From assembly GCF_000340215.1 (NCBI RefSeq), contig NW_006921535.1, forward strand, positions 934,483 to 998,482: a stretch of 64,000 nucleotides of DNA. Reading direction: 5' to 3'. This document shows, in pieces, positions 1 through 11,461 of the stretch. Below the pieces are notes generated by a model, which was not told the origin of the DNA, did not search any database, and worked only from the letters and a program-made list of their open reading frames with translations. Position 1 is the stretch's first letter. Every line of letters begins with the position of its first letter. The DNA comes from Pseudocercospora fijiensis CIRAD86 (lineage: Eukaryota; Ascomycota; Dothideomycetes; Mycosphaerellales; Mycosphaerellaceae). A program made the position numbers and the translations under genes.

Positions 1-104
1 TTATTCGGCTAGAGGGCTATAAGGAAGCTTAGGGGCTCGAAAGAGGAAGCTCTCGGGCACTTTTTCGAACCCCTAAGTATCCTTACAGCCCTCTAGCCGG
101 ATAA
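1..104. repeat. Long imperfect inverted repeat (hairpin)
   Basis: Bases 1-42 and 63-104 are reverse complements with only a few mismatches, most of them C/T or G/A changes of the RIP type. The spacer is about 20 bases. Such a fold-back could be the terminus of a DNA transposon or a hairpin inside a larger repeat, but the left flank lies outside the window, so I cannot say which. Confidence 0.8.
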
Positions 105-225
105 ACGGTCCCTTATTGTGTAACCTAACGGCATTACGCTAGGTTGTATACGTCGGAGCAATATATAGCGAGAATAACAAAGGTATAGTTATAGGATACT
201 CCGAGAGTAAGTAAGGCGACTCGGT

Positions 226-690
226 TGTCCTCCCGCGATGCTCTTACCGCCTTTAACCTAGCTATAATCTAGCTCCGTAGTATAATAGCGGCGCCGCGTA
301 GTAGATAGGGTTTGGGTTCTTGTTCTACTAGAGGCCCGCGATAGCCGTAGCCGTAGTTCGTGTCTCGAGCTTAACTTTACCTACGCCTTTGCCCTAGCTA
401 TAATCTTACTCTGTAGTATAATAGCGGCGCCGCGTAGTAGACAGGGTTGAGCTTCTTGTTCTACTAGAGGCCCGCGATAGCCGTAGCCGTAGTTCGTGTC
501 TCGAGCTTAACTTTACCTACGCCTTTACCCTAGCTATAATCTTGCTCCGTAGTATAATAGCGGCGCCGCGTAGTAGATAAGGTTTAGCTTCTTATTCTAC
601 TAGAGGCTCGCGATAGCCGTAGCCGTAGCGTCCTCCTCGCGATGCTCCTTATCGCCGGCTATAGTCTAGCTCCGTACGTATAATAGTAGC
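226..690. repeat. 136-base tandem repeat, about 3 copies plus partial ends
   Basis: The landmark GCTATAATCT recurs at 261, 397 and 533, a spacing of exactly 136. Each unit holds the GC-rich palindrome core GGCGCCGCG and the phrase ATAGCCGTAGCCGTAG. The block is flanked by a partial fourth unit after about 629 that resembles the sequence before the first unit. Copies differ mainly by transitions. It is a minisatellite inside RIP-mutated repeat DNA. Confidence 0.85.
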
Positions 691-875
691 GCTATGTAGC
701 AAATAGTATCGTAGCGCCGAGTGTAGTTCTAGCTAGCGCGCTAGTTGCTAATCGCTCTAGCTACGGTTGCAGGGTTGTTTAACCGATCGCCTATACTATG
801 TAACCTAGTCGACTATATTCGATTTCCTAGCCTAGGGTCTATACTATATATATTCTACTTAATACTAGAACGATA

Positions 876-1223
876 GGGAACTTCGATAATATAGATAAGG
901 TAAAGGATAGTTAAGAATCGCAGTACGCGGTTAAGTCGTTAGCACTTAATCGAGTCGATAAACGTAGTAGCTAGTTAGCCTTTCCTAACGTAGAGAACCT
1001 AGTTAGACAGATTAAACGAAGCATTCGAATCTCGGGCAGGGCAGCGCTATATATCCGCAAGAATAGACCGCCGCTATTTATACGATAGAAGACGAATAAA
1101 GAACTACAAGACGAGGTAGAGCGGTTAGCACTAGAGTTAGAGCAATTGCGTAAAAAGGTTGCGTTTCTATTACGAAAACAATAGGCATATAATAATATTA
1201 TACTCGATGCGCAAAGAAGGTAG
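876..1223 (+). pseudogene. Decayed ORF with C-terminal coiled coil, family unknown
   Basis: One frame stays readable for about 115 codons, broken only by TAA/TAG codons of the kind RIP makes. The C-terminal third is rich in Glu, Leu, Lys and Arg with heptad-like spacing (near ELQDEVERLALELEQLRKK), so a coiled coil is likely. I do not recognise the family. It may be the tail of a transposon protein. The N-terminus is not defined and no functional product is expected. Confidence 0.4.
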
Positions 1224-1277
1224 TAATAGAATATAGGGAAACATACTATACAGATATATAGTAAGAGGGGATAGGAA

Positions 1278-1476
1278 GGGTAGGGCGGTAGGTTAGGTAG
1301 CTTCCTAATACGTCGGTTTACCGATTAGCAACCTAAGCCGGACTAAGTCGGACAGCTAGTCGGTTATCGAGTCGCATCGCTAATTTAAAGGGTAGAGCGG
1401 TAGTCTAGGTCGCTTCCTAATATATAGGCTTGCCGACTCGTACCCTAAGTCGGTTATCGAGTCGTATCGCTAATTT
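1278..1476. repeat. Two direct repeats of about 90-105 bases
   Basis: Both copies begin with an AGGGTAG(G/A)GCGGTAG phrase, share GCTTCCTAATA, and end with CGGTTATCGAGTCG followed by ATCGCTAATTT. The first copy carries about 20 extra bases. No coding signal is seen in them. Confidence 0.65.
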
Positions 1477-2079
1477 GTACCTATAGCAGTAGTTATTAAT
1501 ATTAGGCGCGGATAAATACAAAGTTAGGCTTGCTTTGCTTATATTAATATTTTATAGCGTATCTACTATATCGACGTCGACTCTATATACTACTTCCCCC
1601 GCTCGCAATACTAGCGCCGACGTACGCTATAGCTATATCCTATTATACTTTACCCTTTTTCCTCTTTTTTTCCTTCTCGAAGCCGAGCGATTGTTATATA
1701 TCCTAAGCTCGTACCTGTCTGCTTATAACCTATACTGCCTATATAATTACAACCGATACTATTATAAATCGGTACGACTCCGTAAAATCTGCCCTCTAAA
1801 CGCCGGCCGCGCGAGATACTCTTCTACCTATTTAAATATTAGCCTCCGGAGTCTAGTAATTGTCGATAATAATAACGGTGTCCGTAGGGGGGAGGTTTAT
1901 GCTAGTTGTAATCTAGCTTGCATATACTACTATAAGCTACTTCTCGTCGCTATATCTATTTACCTTGTTCCTCGTAGATACGAACTCTTTAACAAGGTCG
2001 GCCCTAGTAGTATCGGTCTAGCTACTCTAAGTATCGATAAGGATTCTATATACTATATTGCTAGTACTTAGGATATTAT

Positions 2080-4930
2080 CGTAATACTCGGAGTCTTTTT
2101 TCTATATAGCTAGCTACTAAAGATACTATAAAAATGTTAGTCTTGTATGCTTAGTAGATAGAGGGGGGCAGATAGATACGTACTAAGTCTAAAACGAAGA
2201 CATTCTACGGCTTAAAGCTAGCTAGTACAATCTTACTTCTATGCCCGTGCTAGCGCTGCTTACTACGCTTGATTCGGATAATATACCGTAGCGACACTAT
2301 AACCGGCTCGTTATATAGTGTTAGTATATAGTCCTAGAGGTAGGGATCCGATAGACCGTAGTCGCGTATCCTAGGAAGCATATTTTTAATGTCCTATAGT
2401 GTAAAAGTACTAAGTTCCTTAATTAAGTCCGTATCGCCCCCCCGTAGTGCGAGAAGTAGCGATAGAAATATAGTAAAGACCCGTATTATCTTAGATACGT
2501 ATATGAATTTAGCATCTTCCGCTACTTTCTATTCTTCGACCTACTCGCTTAATACTAGATCTTCTGTAGATTTAAATTGCAAGCCGATATCAAAATAGGA
2601 ATGTAGTAGATAATTAACAGCCGGTACGCGCGGAGCATTAGGTATAGGTTGCTATATTAGCGTCTTCTTAAGGCGAACCATTTTCGTTAGCAACTAAGGG
2701 CGAAACTTGTCTAGCGCCCGAGTATCTTTATCTGTAATACTTAGTTCTATTCGACCTACTATCGCGTTAGAGTATTCGGATTGTAAGTACTTAGAAACCT
2801 AATTGCTAATATACCTAGCCGAGTCGGAGATATTACTATTATCGCTAAACTAGAAGTTACGTTCTATATCGCGCGTCTCTTTAGTCGATAGCGATTAGTC
2901 GACGAAATTAAACTGTACTATAGAAGGCGACTAAACAGGGCAGAGGTACCCCTTTATATCGTAGGCCTTAACGTGTCTCTATACCGAGGTAGTTGCGATA
3001 ATAGCCAAATTAGATAGTTTGCTAAAGGGGGTACTACTTAGGCCGAGAACGAAAGGATAGCCTATAAGACTAGCGACGGCAGTCTACTCTTTAGCGCTAC
3101 ATATCTTAGTAATATAAAACTCGTCGACGATAATAGTCGTAGCTAGTATACGAAGTAGCGGCGGTTTCGAATTAGATTTCTCCGACCGTGTCTAGGACTT
3201 CTATTTCTTAGCTCGTTCGTACGTTATAAAATCTAGTACGTTAGATATTATAGTCGAGGTAGTAAGGACGATCTATTTATAGTACTATAAACAAGGGGGT
3301 ACTTCTATATCCTCGTATTTAAGCAATAAGCGTACCGGGACGCCTTTTTTTAACTACTACTTATCTACAACCTTTGTACCGAATACCTGTTCTAGTTCTA
3401 GCCGAGTCGGGAGCGCTATATAATCGAGATAAAGAACGTCCTCGATATGCACGACCTAGTTGTAGTTCTACGGACTAGCTCTATTACGTCTCTTATCTTT
3501 CGTTAGCTTACTAGAGTCTTTTATAAGATATACGAATATAGCTCCGGGTAGTATAAAGTTGTCGATCTTATATATCTAGTTTTCGGCTAGCTACTTCGGA
3601 ATATAGACAACGTAAACGCTAGGGCGGATAACCGGCTTTGTACCGCTAGCTAATACCTACGGATCGAACGCAATTTTCTTATTTAGCCGAAGTCCTAGGT
3701 TAACCGACGAATTAGATAGCCGAAAGGGATAGGCGTTAGTAGTTAATAGCCTGTTATTACTCTATACCCTCTACTATATCGAGGTTATAGCGACGTACCC
3801 TAACGTATATACCGTCTTGCCTATACCTACGTCTATACCGCCGATATAGAAGTCCGCGCTAGTAACGGAAGCTAGAAGCGTCTAGGTAATTGTATAGAAT
3901 TAGTAAAACTTTAACGGACGAGTCGATCTCTAATTAGGCGGAATAACGCCTATACGCGGCGAAGTCTAAAAGGGATCGAGTAGTCTAAAATCGTATATTA
4001 ACTTAAAGTTCTTAGCGTCGAGATAGGAGTATGCGTTACTAGACAACTGCTTCTCGACGTCGGTTTCTATATCTAAATCTATCGACTAGCTAGGTATCGC
4101 CGACGAGATCTAATCGACAAAATCTACTAACGTCTAGATCGGTAGAGGGTCGGCTTAGACTTCTACTTACGTGCCCGGTAGTCGTACGGTAAGTTTAGGC
4201 TTATTCGGATCTAGTAGCGATACGATCTAACTCGGTAACGACTCGATCTATTTCTAGCGAATTCGATCTCGCTTCGAGTCGATTATATCTCCGGCCTTCT
4301 TACTATTAGTATTATCGGCTTTGCTCGATTTAATTTTTCTATTATCCTTAGTATTATTACTAGCATTTGTCTACGCCGGAGGTTGTACTAGGAATAGTAC
4401 TAGTCCATTTAAAGCGTGCTATATCTTAGGTAGAGTAGAAGCAATATAGGCCTTTACCGTATACTCTATCGTATCGGGCTATACGGAACGGACGGCCGTT
4501 CGAACCGAATCGTCTAGGGCGACTAGAAGTAAAGCAGTGTTCCTATTATAACCGTTATCGCGGAGCACCTCCTTAACTGCCTTGTCGACAGCCTACTAAA
4601 TCGCTATTATATCCGCGGCGACGTCGGCTATAGCTTTTCGCGCGGCTGCCTACCGAGCTGCCTCCTACTCTTCCTATATCCTCCGGAATCTATCCGCGAT
4701 AAGCTGTTTATAGCGCTCGCGATCGGCGCGATCCTTACGAGCAAGTCGGTCGTCCTTAGCTTACTTAATAGCCGATTTCGTAGGCGACTACGGACCCTAA
4801 CCGACATTGATTTCGGTAGGATTACCGGCTATAGAAGCACCGTACTAAGTTAGGTCGATAGTTCTAGAAGCCTTAAGCAGGGACGGTCGACGATATATAG
4901 AAGGTATCCTAGTATAGTCCGTTATATTTT
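2080..4930 (-). pseudogene. RIP-inactivated SNF2-family helicase/ATPase
   Basis: A minus-strand frame carries SNF2 ATPase landmarks in order and in the same phase. Motif I reads IDVGIGKT at 3,836-3,813 (family form DEMGLGKT). Motif II reads TIIVDEF followed by Tyr at 3,137-3,114, where DExH is expected and His to Tyr is a RIP-type change. Motif III reads GLSSTPF near 3,044-3,024. Upstream, around 4,500-4,800, is a Glu/Arg-rich coiled-coil-like stretch. Many TAG/TAA codons interrupt the frame. SNF2 proteins are ATP-driven DNA translocases; a repeat-borne copy may be cargo of an unclassified mobile element or a duplicated host gene hit by RIP. The boundaries are approximate, and the C-terminal helicase lobe is only inferred from continued readability. 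Confidence 0.65.
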
Positions 4931-6123
4931 TGCCGACGAGGAAATCGAGTCTAGTAGAAATCCTAGTATCTAAGCTGTTATATATCTCTATAGCTAGGGA
5001 GTGGAATATCGGATTAGTCTTATATTTAGAAAGACCTTTAGGGCCGCGAGCTAGATCGATTACTACGAAGAATTCGTACTTCTACTATTCGGGCGATAGT
5101 AATAACTCTCGTACGAGCTAGAGCCGTAACAAATCCTTTATACTAATATTATTAGAAGTCTTCGATTGTAGGACAGACTAATTTAGGCTAAACACGTCGT
5201 ACTCTACCGTTAAAGGTAACCGCTAGTCGATAATACTAAACTATAACGTAATCTTAGCCCGGTCCGGCTTAATAGGGCGTAGCGCGTCGGATATTACTAT
5301 ATTAGTATCCTTGCTACCGTGCGAATCTCCTAGCGTTATTCTCTTAAATACCCGACTAGCTCTACTAGTCTTACTAGCAGAGGCAGAACTTGCTCTACGC
5401 TTAGGTATAGAGGGCGTAGTTTATCGGGATCTATTAGTCTCGCTCTCGGATACGTCTTCCTTTTTAGTATTATTACCGGCCGGCGGGGTGAACTTGTCCC
5501 TTATAACCTTCTATATAAGGCGGCATACTAAGTAGACTATAGACCTCTAAATTTTATTATTCGGACTATTTGCATTGTCCTACGGAAGCATTCCCCTAAC
5601 GTACTACTTCGGAGCCTATTTAGGATCTTTAAAGTACTATTCGGGCATTAATAGCGTACGTCTAGGTTTAGTAGGATAGTTGAGGTTGCTAGCAATAGCG
5701 TATACTATAGCTTTCTCCTCCTTATAATGCCCCTTAACGGGCTAGCGACTCTACTTCCCCTTTAACTAGTTAAATGAAAAATGTTTCTCTAGATGCGGAA
5801 GGAGCCTTTTTATTACTAACGTAAGAAGAGGCTTGGCGATGCTATACAGGTTTAGTATAACATATTTAGGGACGTCTTTGCCGCTATTTAAGGCTTTAAT
5901 TAGTAGCTTGTTGTCCTTTAGCTAGTCCTCGACATTCGTAGAGACTACTATCTCGGCAAAGGTAGTAGACGACGAGTTTGTAACTAGTATATAGCATTAG
6001 TATATAACAGGTTATACTAATTAGTAATACTTATATAATAGAGGTTAGGGACTATAGATCGACAACGACGTACACTATCCGAGAGTAGCAGATAAACTAA
6101 TAGAGTTAGTAAAATTCGCTATA
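4931..6123. other. RIP-mutated repeat DNA without a defined gene
   Basis: Short open frames on the plus strand here are rich in Ser, Leu and Val, the composition expected from the antisense of a charged protein, so I do not call them genes. The sequence may include the 5' part of the minus-strand helicase remnant. Nothing else is recognised. Confidence 0.5.
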
Positions 6124-6185
6124 CGTTAGGGTCGGCGGAGGTAAGAATAGGAGCGGAGAGCTACTTATACCCGCCGACCCTAACG
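6124..6185. repeat. Perfect 15-base inverted repeat
   Basis: The arms 6,124-6,138 and 6,171-6,185 are exact reverse complements (left arm CGTTAGGGTCGGCGG), separated by 32 bases. A hairpin of this length could mark an element end or a transcription terminator. Its role is unknown. Confidence 0.8.
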
Positions 6186-7810
6186 CGAGCCGTTAGAGTT
6201 GCGTTATATAACGAGTATCTGCATATACTAGCTTAACGCTAGTCGAGCACGACGGCTAAGTTACATAGTGCGGCCTATATACGAGTTAGAATAGGGCATT
6301 AGCGAAGGAAATGATATACTATACGTACGATAGGGAGGGTAAGGGGGTGCATATATATAGAACAGGTATATTAGTGCGAGTTAATAGTAAATGTTAAAGA
6401 AGGTAGTAATAAGGAAAGGTAACGACCTTAAATGCCTACCTCGTAACCGGGTCGGTTAGCGAGTCGGGCCTAACTAGCTAATAAATCGACGAAGTAAGGC
6501 ATCTAGCGCTTAAGCATATAATAGTTTAGTTACGTAACTAGTAACCGAAGTAATAAGGCTATAGATAATCGTTATAGTATAAACCCCTATACGATAGACG
6601 GTTCTAGATATAGGACTAATAAGTCGTAGTAAACATAGTACTACGTAACAAGTAATCGAAAGTTAGTAATATAAATATAAGCCTATCTATAGCAGAGTTG
6701 CGACTGCGATCGCCGGCGCGAGACGCGAGTGCTTATAAGCTACGCAATATAGCTAAATTGACCGATCTATATCCTTATAGTAACTAACAATTATTATACG
6801 ATAGCGGGTAGACTAGACCCGCTATAGTACGAGGGTACAGGCTAGTAAGGCGGTTAGTCTTAGGACCCGAGAGCAGGGCATATAGATAGTTCGAGCTAAC
6901 GATTAAGATAGCATGTTTTCTATAGATGCTACTAACTCTATCGGCGGCGAAAAGGCATATATTTAGCTATAACGAGTAGCAAACAAAGGCATAAAACGAT
7001 CGAAATATTCTGTAGATCGTATACTAGAGTAGTAGTCTAAGTAGGAGGCCGAATAAACGACCGTATATAAGTCCGCGGCAATACAATACACTAGGCGTAA
7101 GGTTAAGAAGCGAGATAATAGATAACGTAATTTGCCGAACCCGCTACCGAAGTTAGTAATAGAGGATATAGAAGTTGCCTAGTAGGCTTAGTACCCGATT
7201 CGATACCGAATTAGGGCCTAAGTCGGCATTAGCAAACCCCGCGACTAGAGTAGTTCTAGTTTCTACTACCAACTAACGTCGACTTTCTACTACGCTATAT
7301 ATACAACTACCGCCTTCGAGAATGCTACGTACTTAACTACCTCGCGATTAATATTTAATAGGCAGTATTACCCGCGGCCTTAGCCTATCGCCGTCGATAT
7401 ACTACGCATTTTACGCTAGCGTCGAGAGGTCAATTTAGGAGTCTAGTTAGATTAGTAGCACGTTCCGATTACTATTATTGCCGGAACGCCGAAGGACGTA
7501 AGGTTACCTATACGACCTAGTATTAACAGACGAGAAATACGAAGAAGAGTTCCCTAAGGCAGTAAAGCAGATCCGTACGGTAGAGGGACAGACTACGTTT
7601 AGGTGCCTAGTATACAAGATTTGTTCTAATTATCGCCGACGGACGAGACGAAAAACGGTGCGCGTAATAACGCGTAGAGTCGGCGATACTAGCGATTACG
7701 CGGAAATTGCTATATCTACGGATACTAGACTAGCGATACTAGAAGGATCTAGAGCGGTGCCGCCGTACCGCGTGCTAAATAATGTATAGTAGAGCATAGT
7801 TATAGTACAA
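6186..7810. other. RIP-mutated repeat, no gene recognised
   Basis: Dense TpA and interrupted frames on both strands. I see no domain motif, LTR or terminal repeat that can be defended. Confidence 0.5.
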
Positions 7811-8149
7811 GAGCAGAACGGGAAGGTAAAACCTATATATCGACTATATAAACTCGATTATCGCTAGCCTATAGTTAGAGGCCGCGCGTTAGTAGGAGTC
7901 GATAATATAGACCTCGAACGATTAGTTAAGATACTACGGGTAGATTGTAGTTTCGAAGCCGGCGTCGACGCCTTACATTAGATAAGCGACTAATATAAAT
8001 ACGTTCGAATTAACAACGAGCGACAGTAGAGGGCTAGTCTATCCGACATATTAGGCAGAGGCCTACAGCTGCGATTTGCAATCTATAGGCAAATTAAGGA
8101 GGCAGAACGAGCGTAAATATAAACGTAGAAAAGCAAGATAAATAATTAA
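7811..8149 (+). pseudogene. Decayed ORF fragment, unknown family
   Basis: A plus-strand frame reads for about 100 codons with few internal stops, nearly all of RIP type, and has a normal charged composition (for example RASLSDILGRGLQLRFAIYR). It ends in a run of stops. No domain was recognised. It faces a minus-strand coiled-coil fragment directly downstream, so two converging units may meet here. Confidence 0.35.
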
Positions 8150-8237
8150 TTTTACTAAGTCCGATATAGAAGTCCTACTCTAATAGTAATAGGCACTAAT
8201 CTATTTATTAAACGGAAGGCAAGATGCCCCGACTACG

Positions 8238-8372
8238 ATAAGCACTACGCTTTAATCTTGGATATATGCTAATATATAGTAAGTATATTACGTATAGCAG
8301 TCTTAAGCGCCGCGATCTCTTCCTTTATCTATTTAATCTCGGCCTATATTTAAGCACCCTAATCGCGCTATA
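8238..8372 (-). pseudogene. Coiled-coil fragment, unknown family
   Basis: The minus-strand frame gives a heptad-rich stretch near EIKQIKEEIAALKTAIRNIL that looks like a true coiled coil near the C-terminus of a protein. Stops at the flanks are of RIP type. The gene it belonged to probably extended towards 9,000, but I cannot follow it. Confidence 0.35.
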
Positions 8373-10040
8373 GCGATAGCGGACTCGGGGTAGCGCGATA
8401 GTTAAGGAAAGGCTAAATCGGCTACGACTAGCAGTCGTCGTACTAGGGTAGATTGCATGCCTCTAGCTAATCTAGTTAGAATTGCATCTATCGAGTATAG
8501 GGCCTCTACGGTATTATTAACCTCGAATTAGCTAAACTCGCCGATAGAGATAGTTCTAACTAACCCGTAATACTACGAGGCGGCTTCGAAGATATATATT
8601 CGACCTAGCGGATTAGCTAACGCCGATTGATTTACCGATAAAGAACATATATCTATATATACTATAGTAGCGACCGAGCGAGGAATAAATAGTCTAAATG
8701 CGCCGATTGCTTTAGTACAATGTCGATAGTGTTACTATATACCGTCGGTATAGACTGCAATAATTACCGCTAGACTAATAATAGCGCTAGATTGATGCTT
8801 CCCGAATCCGACTCGCGACTAAATCGGGCTAGCGTCGATAAGGTACGAAAATAGCGAACAGTCTATAGGCTACGATTATACTTTAGCGTTAGCGGGGCAT
8901 ATCCGATAGAACTAATAAGCGATTATAGACGGCGACTCGGGCAGTCTATATAGGAGCAGAAGATGAAACCGTAATTTAATGCCCCCCTTTTCGTAGGGTA
9001 AACAAGTACGAAGACGCGTATAGTCTAATATATACTACGTTAGATTCGCAATAATACTACTACTCGTTGTAGTATACTTAGGATAGGTCGCAACTACGAA
9101 GAAGATAAATATAGAACTAAGTCGTTATCTAACTTAATAGAGTCGGATAGGGATACTAGATTCGAAGAAGAAAACGGGGAGGATACTCGTTTATATATAG
9201 CGACTAGTATTAGATCGAAATTTATAAAGGTAACGTATACTAGAGCACGGTAACAGAGGACTAACGTAACTAGTATAAGGGCAAGAATAGCAAAGATCCG
9301 GCAAGGCTAAAACGGAAGTACGGCGACGATAGGGCGGATTAGAGCGACGATACAAAGCTATTAAAACGACGTAAGAAGCGAGACAAAGGCTTAACGACTT
9401 CTAGTAAAGAACGTTTAAATCGAAAGAAGGGCTTACTCGAAGCAAGGGAGCAAATCTTGTATAACGAGACGCGTCGTAAACTATTCGCTATTACGTTAAC
9501 TAGGGCCCGAGGATATAAGACGATGTTTCCTACTACCTAAACCCTATTATAGGTAGACGAAACAATTAAGGAGGTATATAGTAAAAACTACGATCGATTA
9601 CTAGCTTTACGTATAATAGTGCTATAGCCGGGTAGCTATATACCGTCGAGAGACGTAGTCTAAGCAGTCGGTAGAGATCCCGATATAATAGTATCGAGAC
9701 TAATATTAGAATAGTTGCGAGAAGCTATACGAAAGGAGCGAGGCTATATTAACACCTATATCCGAACGACCTTAATAAACTAAGTACCGATCGCAATAAC
9801 CGACACTCTAAAAAGGATAGTATACGCTAAGAGGATACTCGATAACTAAATCTTCGAGTACTACGACGAGAAACTAGTAAGACCCTCTCTAAAATAGTAT
9901 AGTTACTAGATAACAGCTAACGGTCGATATATACTACGCGCTACCTTAGTAAGCTTATATACAAATGTCTAGCGGGTATACTACTCCGGTAGGATCGGCG
10001 AGGCTAGAAGATATATATTAAACAGTACTACTACAAAGTT
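8373..10040. other. RIP-mutated repeat, unclassified
   Basis: Both strands contain patches that could be old coding sequence, with competing frames of similar quality, so no gene is called. No LTR, reverse transcriptase or transposase motif was seen. Confidence 0.45.
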
Positions 10041-10700
10041 ACCCCTTTTATAATATTGTCTACCGCTACGGTACTTAGTAGAATACTAACCGGATAGTCG
10101 ATAGAGTCGCATTTAACTAAAGTTAGAGGTAAAGCGATCTAGCTAGCCCTAGATTATAAGTTAATGCACTAGCCGTTCCTAGATCGGATAACTACGTAGA
10201 ATGCGACGGATTAAGCTACTCGTAACCTTCGGTTATCGAAAGCGTAGAAGATATACGTACGGTATATAGGCAGAGTATAGGATACCCCTAAATTATTAAT
10301 AAATAACTTCGAGAGCGTACGTAACGATATCGATGCACTTGCAGCAATCGACGTCGTTTTAGATTCCGACGATAAAGGCGGATCGATCGAGCGCTATAGT
10401 AAGAGTAGTCTACGAGCGCCGTATTTCTCTTACCTACTAATATAATCGATAGGTCCTAAAGCGTCTGCCGGGCAACAATCAAGTAAACAACTTAAAGCCG
10501 GCGATAATACGATAGATAGGTTAGCGGAGGCGGAGGCCCTACCTAAGAAAAACGATGTTAGACTACCTATACTATAGAGCAGCTTCTAAGCGATAGATTA
10601 GGAGCCGACGGAAGCTGCTAATCCGTTTGCTTCGGTACGGGGAGGCAACGGCACAAGTACAACCGAGATAATAGAATACAATAGAACTAAAGACAATTAA
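10041..10700 (+). pseudogene. Decayed ORF, C-terminal part of an unknown protein
   Basis: A single plus-strand phase is readable for about 220 codons, with stops almost all TAG/TAA of RIP type. It includes a basic stretch (ATRNLRLSKA), then an acidic and Ser-rich tail that looks like a natural C-terminus (near EIIEYNRTKDN followed by TAA). I do not recognise the family. It may belong to the same mobile unit as the fragments at 7.8-8.4 kb. Confidence 0.4.
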
Positions 10701-11360
10701 TACTAAAGGTATAGATACACCGCGGTAATAGCAATAGGGAAGGATTACGCGCTAATTACTATAAGAATAGTAGGTATTCTAACTAGTCTTATATAATAGA
10801 CAAGACTTCATTCGCGGCGGTAAGTAATCGCGTTAGGGATATATTAGGGCTAGAAGAGGGGGAGTAGATATAGTAGGCGGATATAGAGGCGGACGGCGGC
10901 AAAGTTAAGGAGATAGCATTTAACGAGGAGACGTAGGATCGAAGAATTAGGAGATATATAGTAAAAGAGAAGAAGAAGTCGAAAGGAAACAAACGAAAGA
11001 AGGTAGAGGTATATCGCTTTAATATAGCCGTAGAGGACGAATAGAATACATTCTTATTAACCGTAATAAATAGATGCCCTATATAATATAACGAAATCTA
11101 TTAACACTATACGAGTCGGTCGCTAAGTCGGTACTAACTTAGTGTACGTAGTAGACGTATACAAATGCTAGTAGTTACCCGAGTATACGTATAAACGTTA
11201 GATGTTAGTAGAAGCAATAATCGTATAATATACAGATCCGATAGAAAATGTAATTCAAATACTAGTACTAGTACATACGACGACTCGAGCCCGACTCGAT
11301 ATACGAGTCGGACGGTAAAGAATAAAATTCTCACTACGATTAGATTTGCTAGAATTTCTA
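10701..11360. other. RIP-mutated non-coding repeat
   Basis: Short minus-strand open frames are low-complexity Leu/Ser/Thr reads without domain features and are treated as chance frames. Nothing else is recognised before the inverted repeat at 11,361. Confidence 0.5.
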
Positions 11361-11444
11361 GATCGCGACGATCCTGTTAGACAAGATCTTTAACGTGCGA
11401 TCCTAAGGATCCTAAGCGATCCTATCGATAGGATCGTCGCGATC
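11361..11444. repeat. Perfect 15-base inverted repeat at the edge of Gypsy-1
   Basis: GATCGCGACGATCCT at 11,361-11,375 is exactly mirrored at 11,430-11,444. The 54-base spacer itself contains several GATCCTA/TAGGATC repeats. It lies about 17 bases before the point where Gypsy-1 gag homology starts (about 11,462), so it may be the terminal hairpin of the unclassified element to the left. Confidence 0.8.
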
Positions 11445-11461
11445 GGTAAAAAAGTTTCCGT

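Noticed and set aside
1535..2071. 178-codon plus-strand frame
   Set aside because: Composition is Tyr, Leu and Ser in long runs without any domain; in RIP-mutated DNA TAC/TAT/CTA-rich frames arise by chance.
1..11460. Helitron
   Set aside because: Hairpins suggested it, but no Rep or Pif1-type helicase was seen; the helicase present is SNF2-type.
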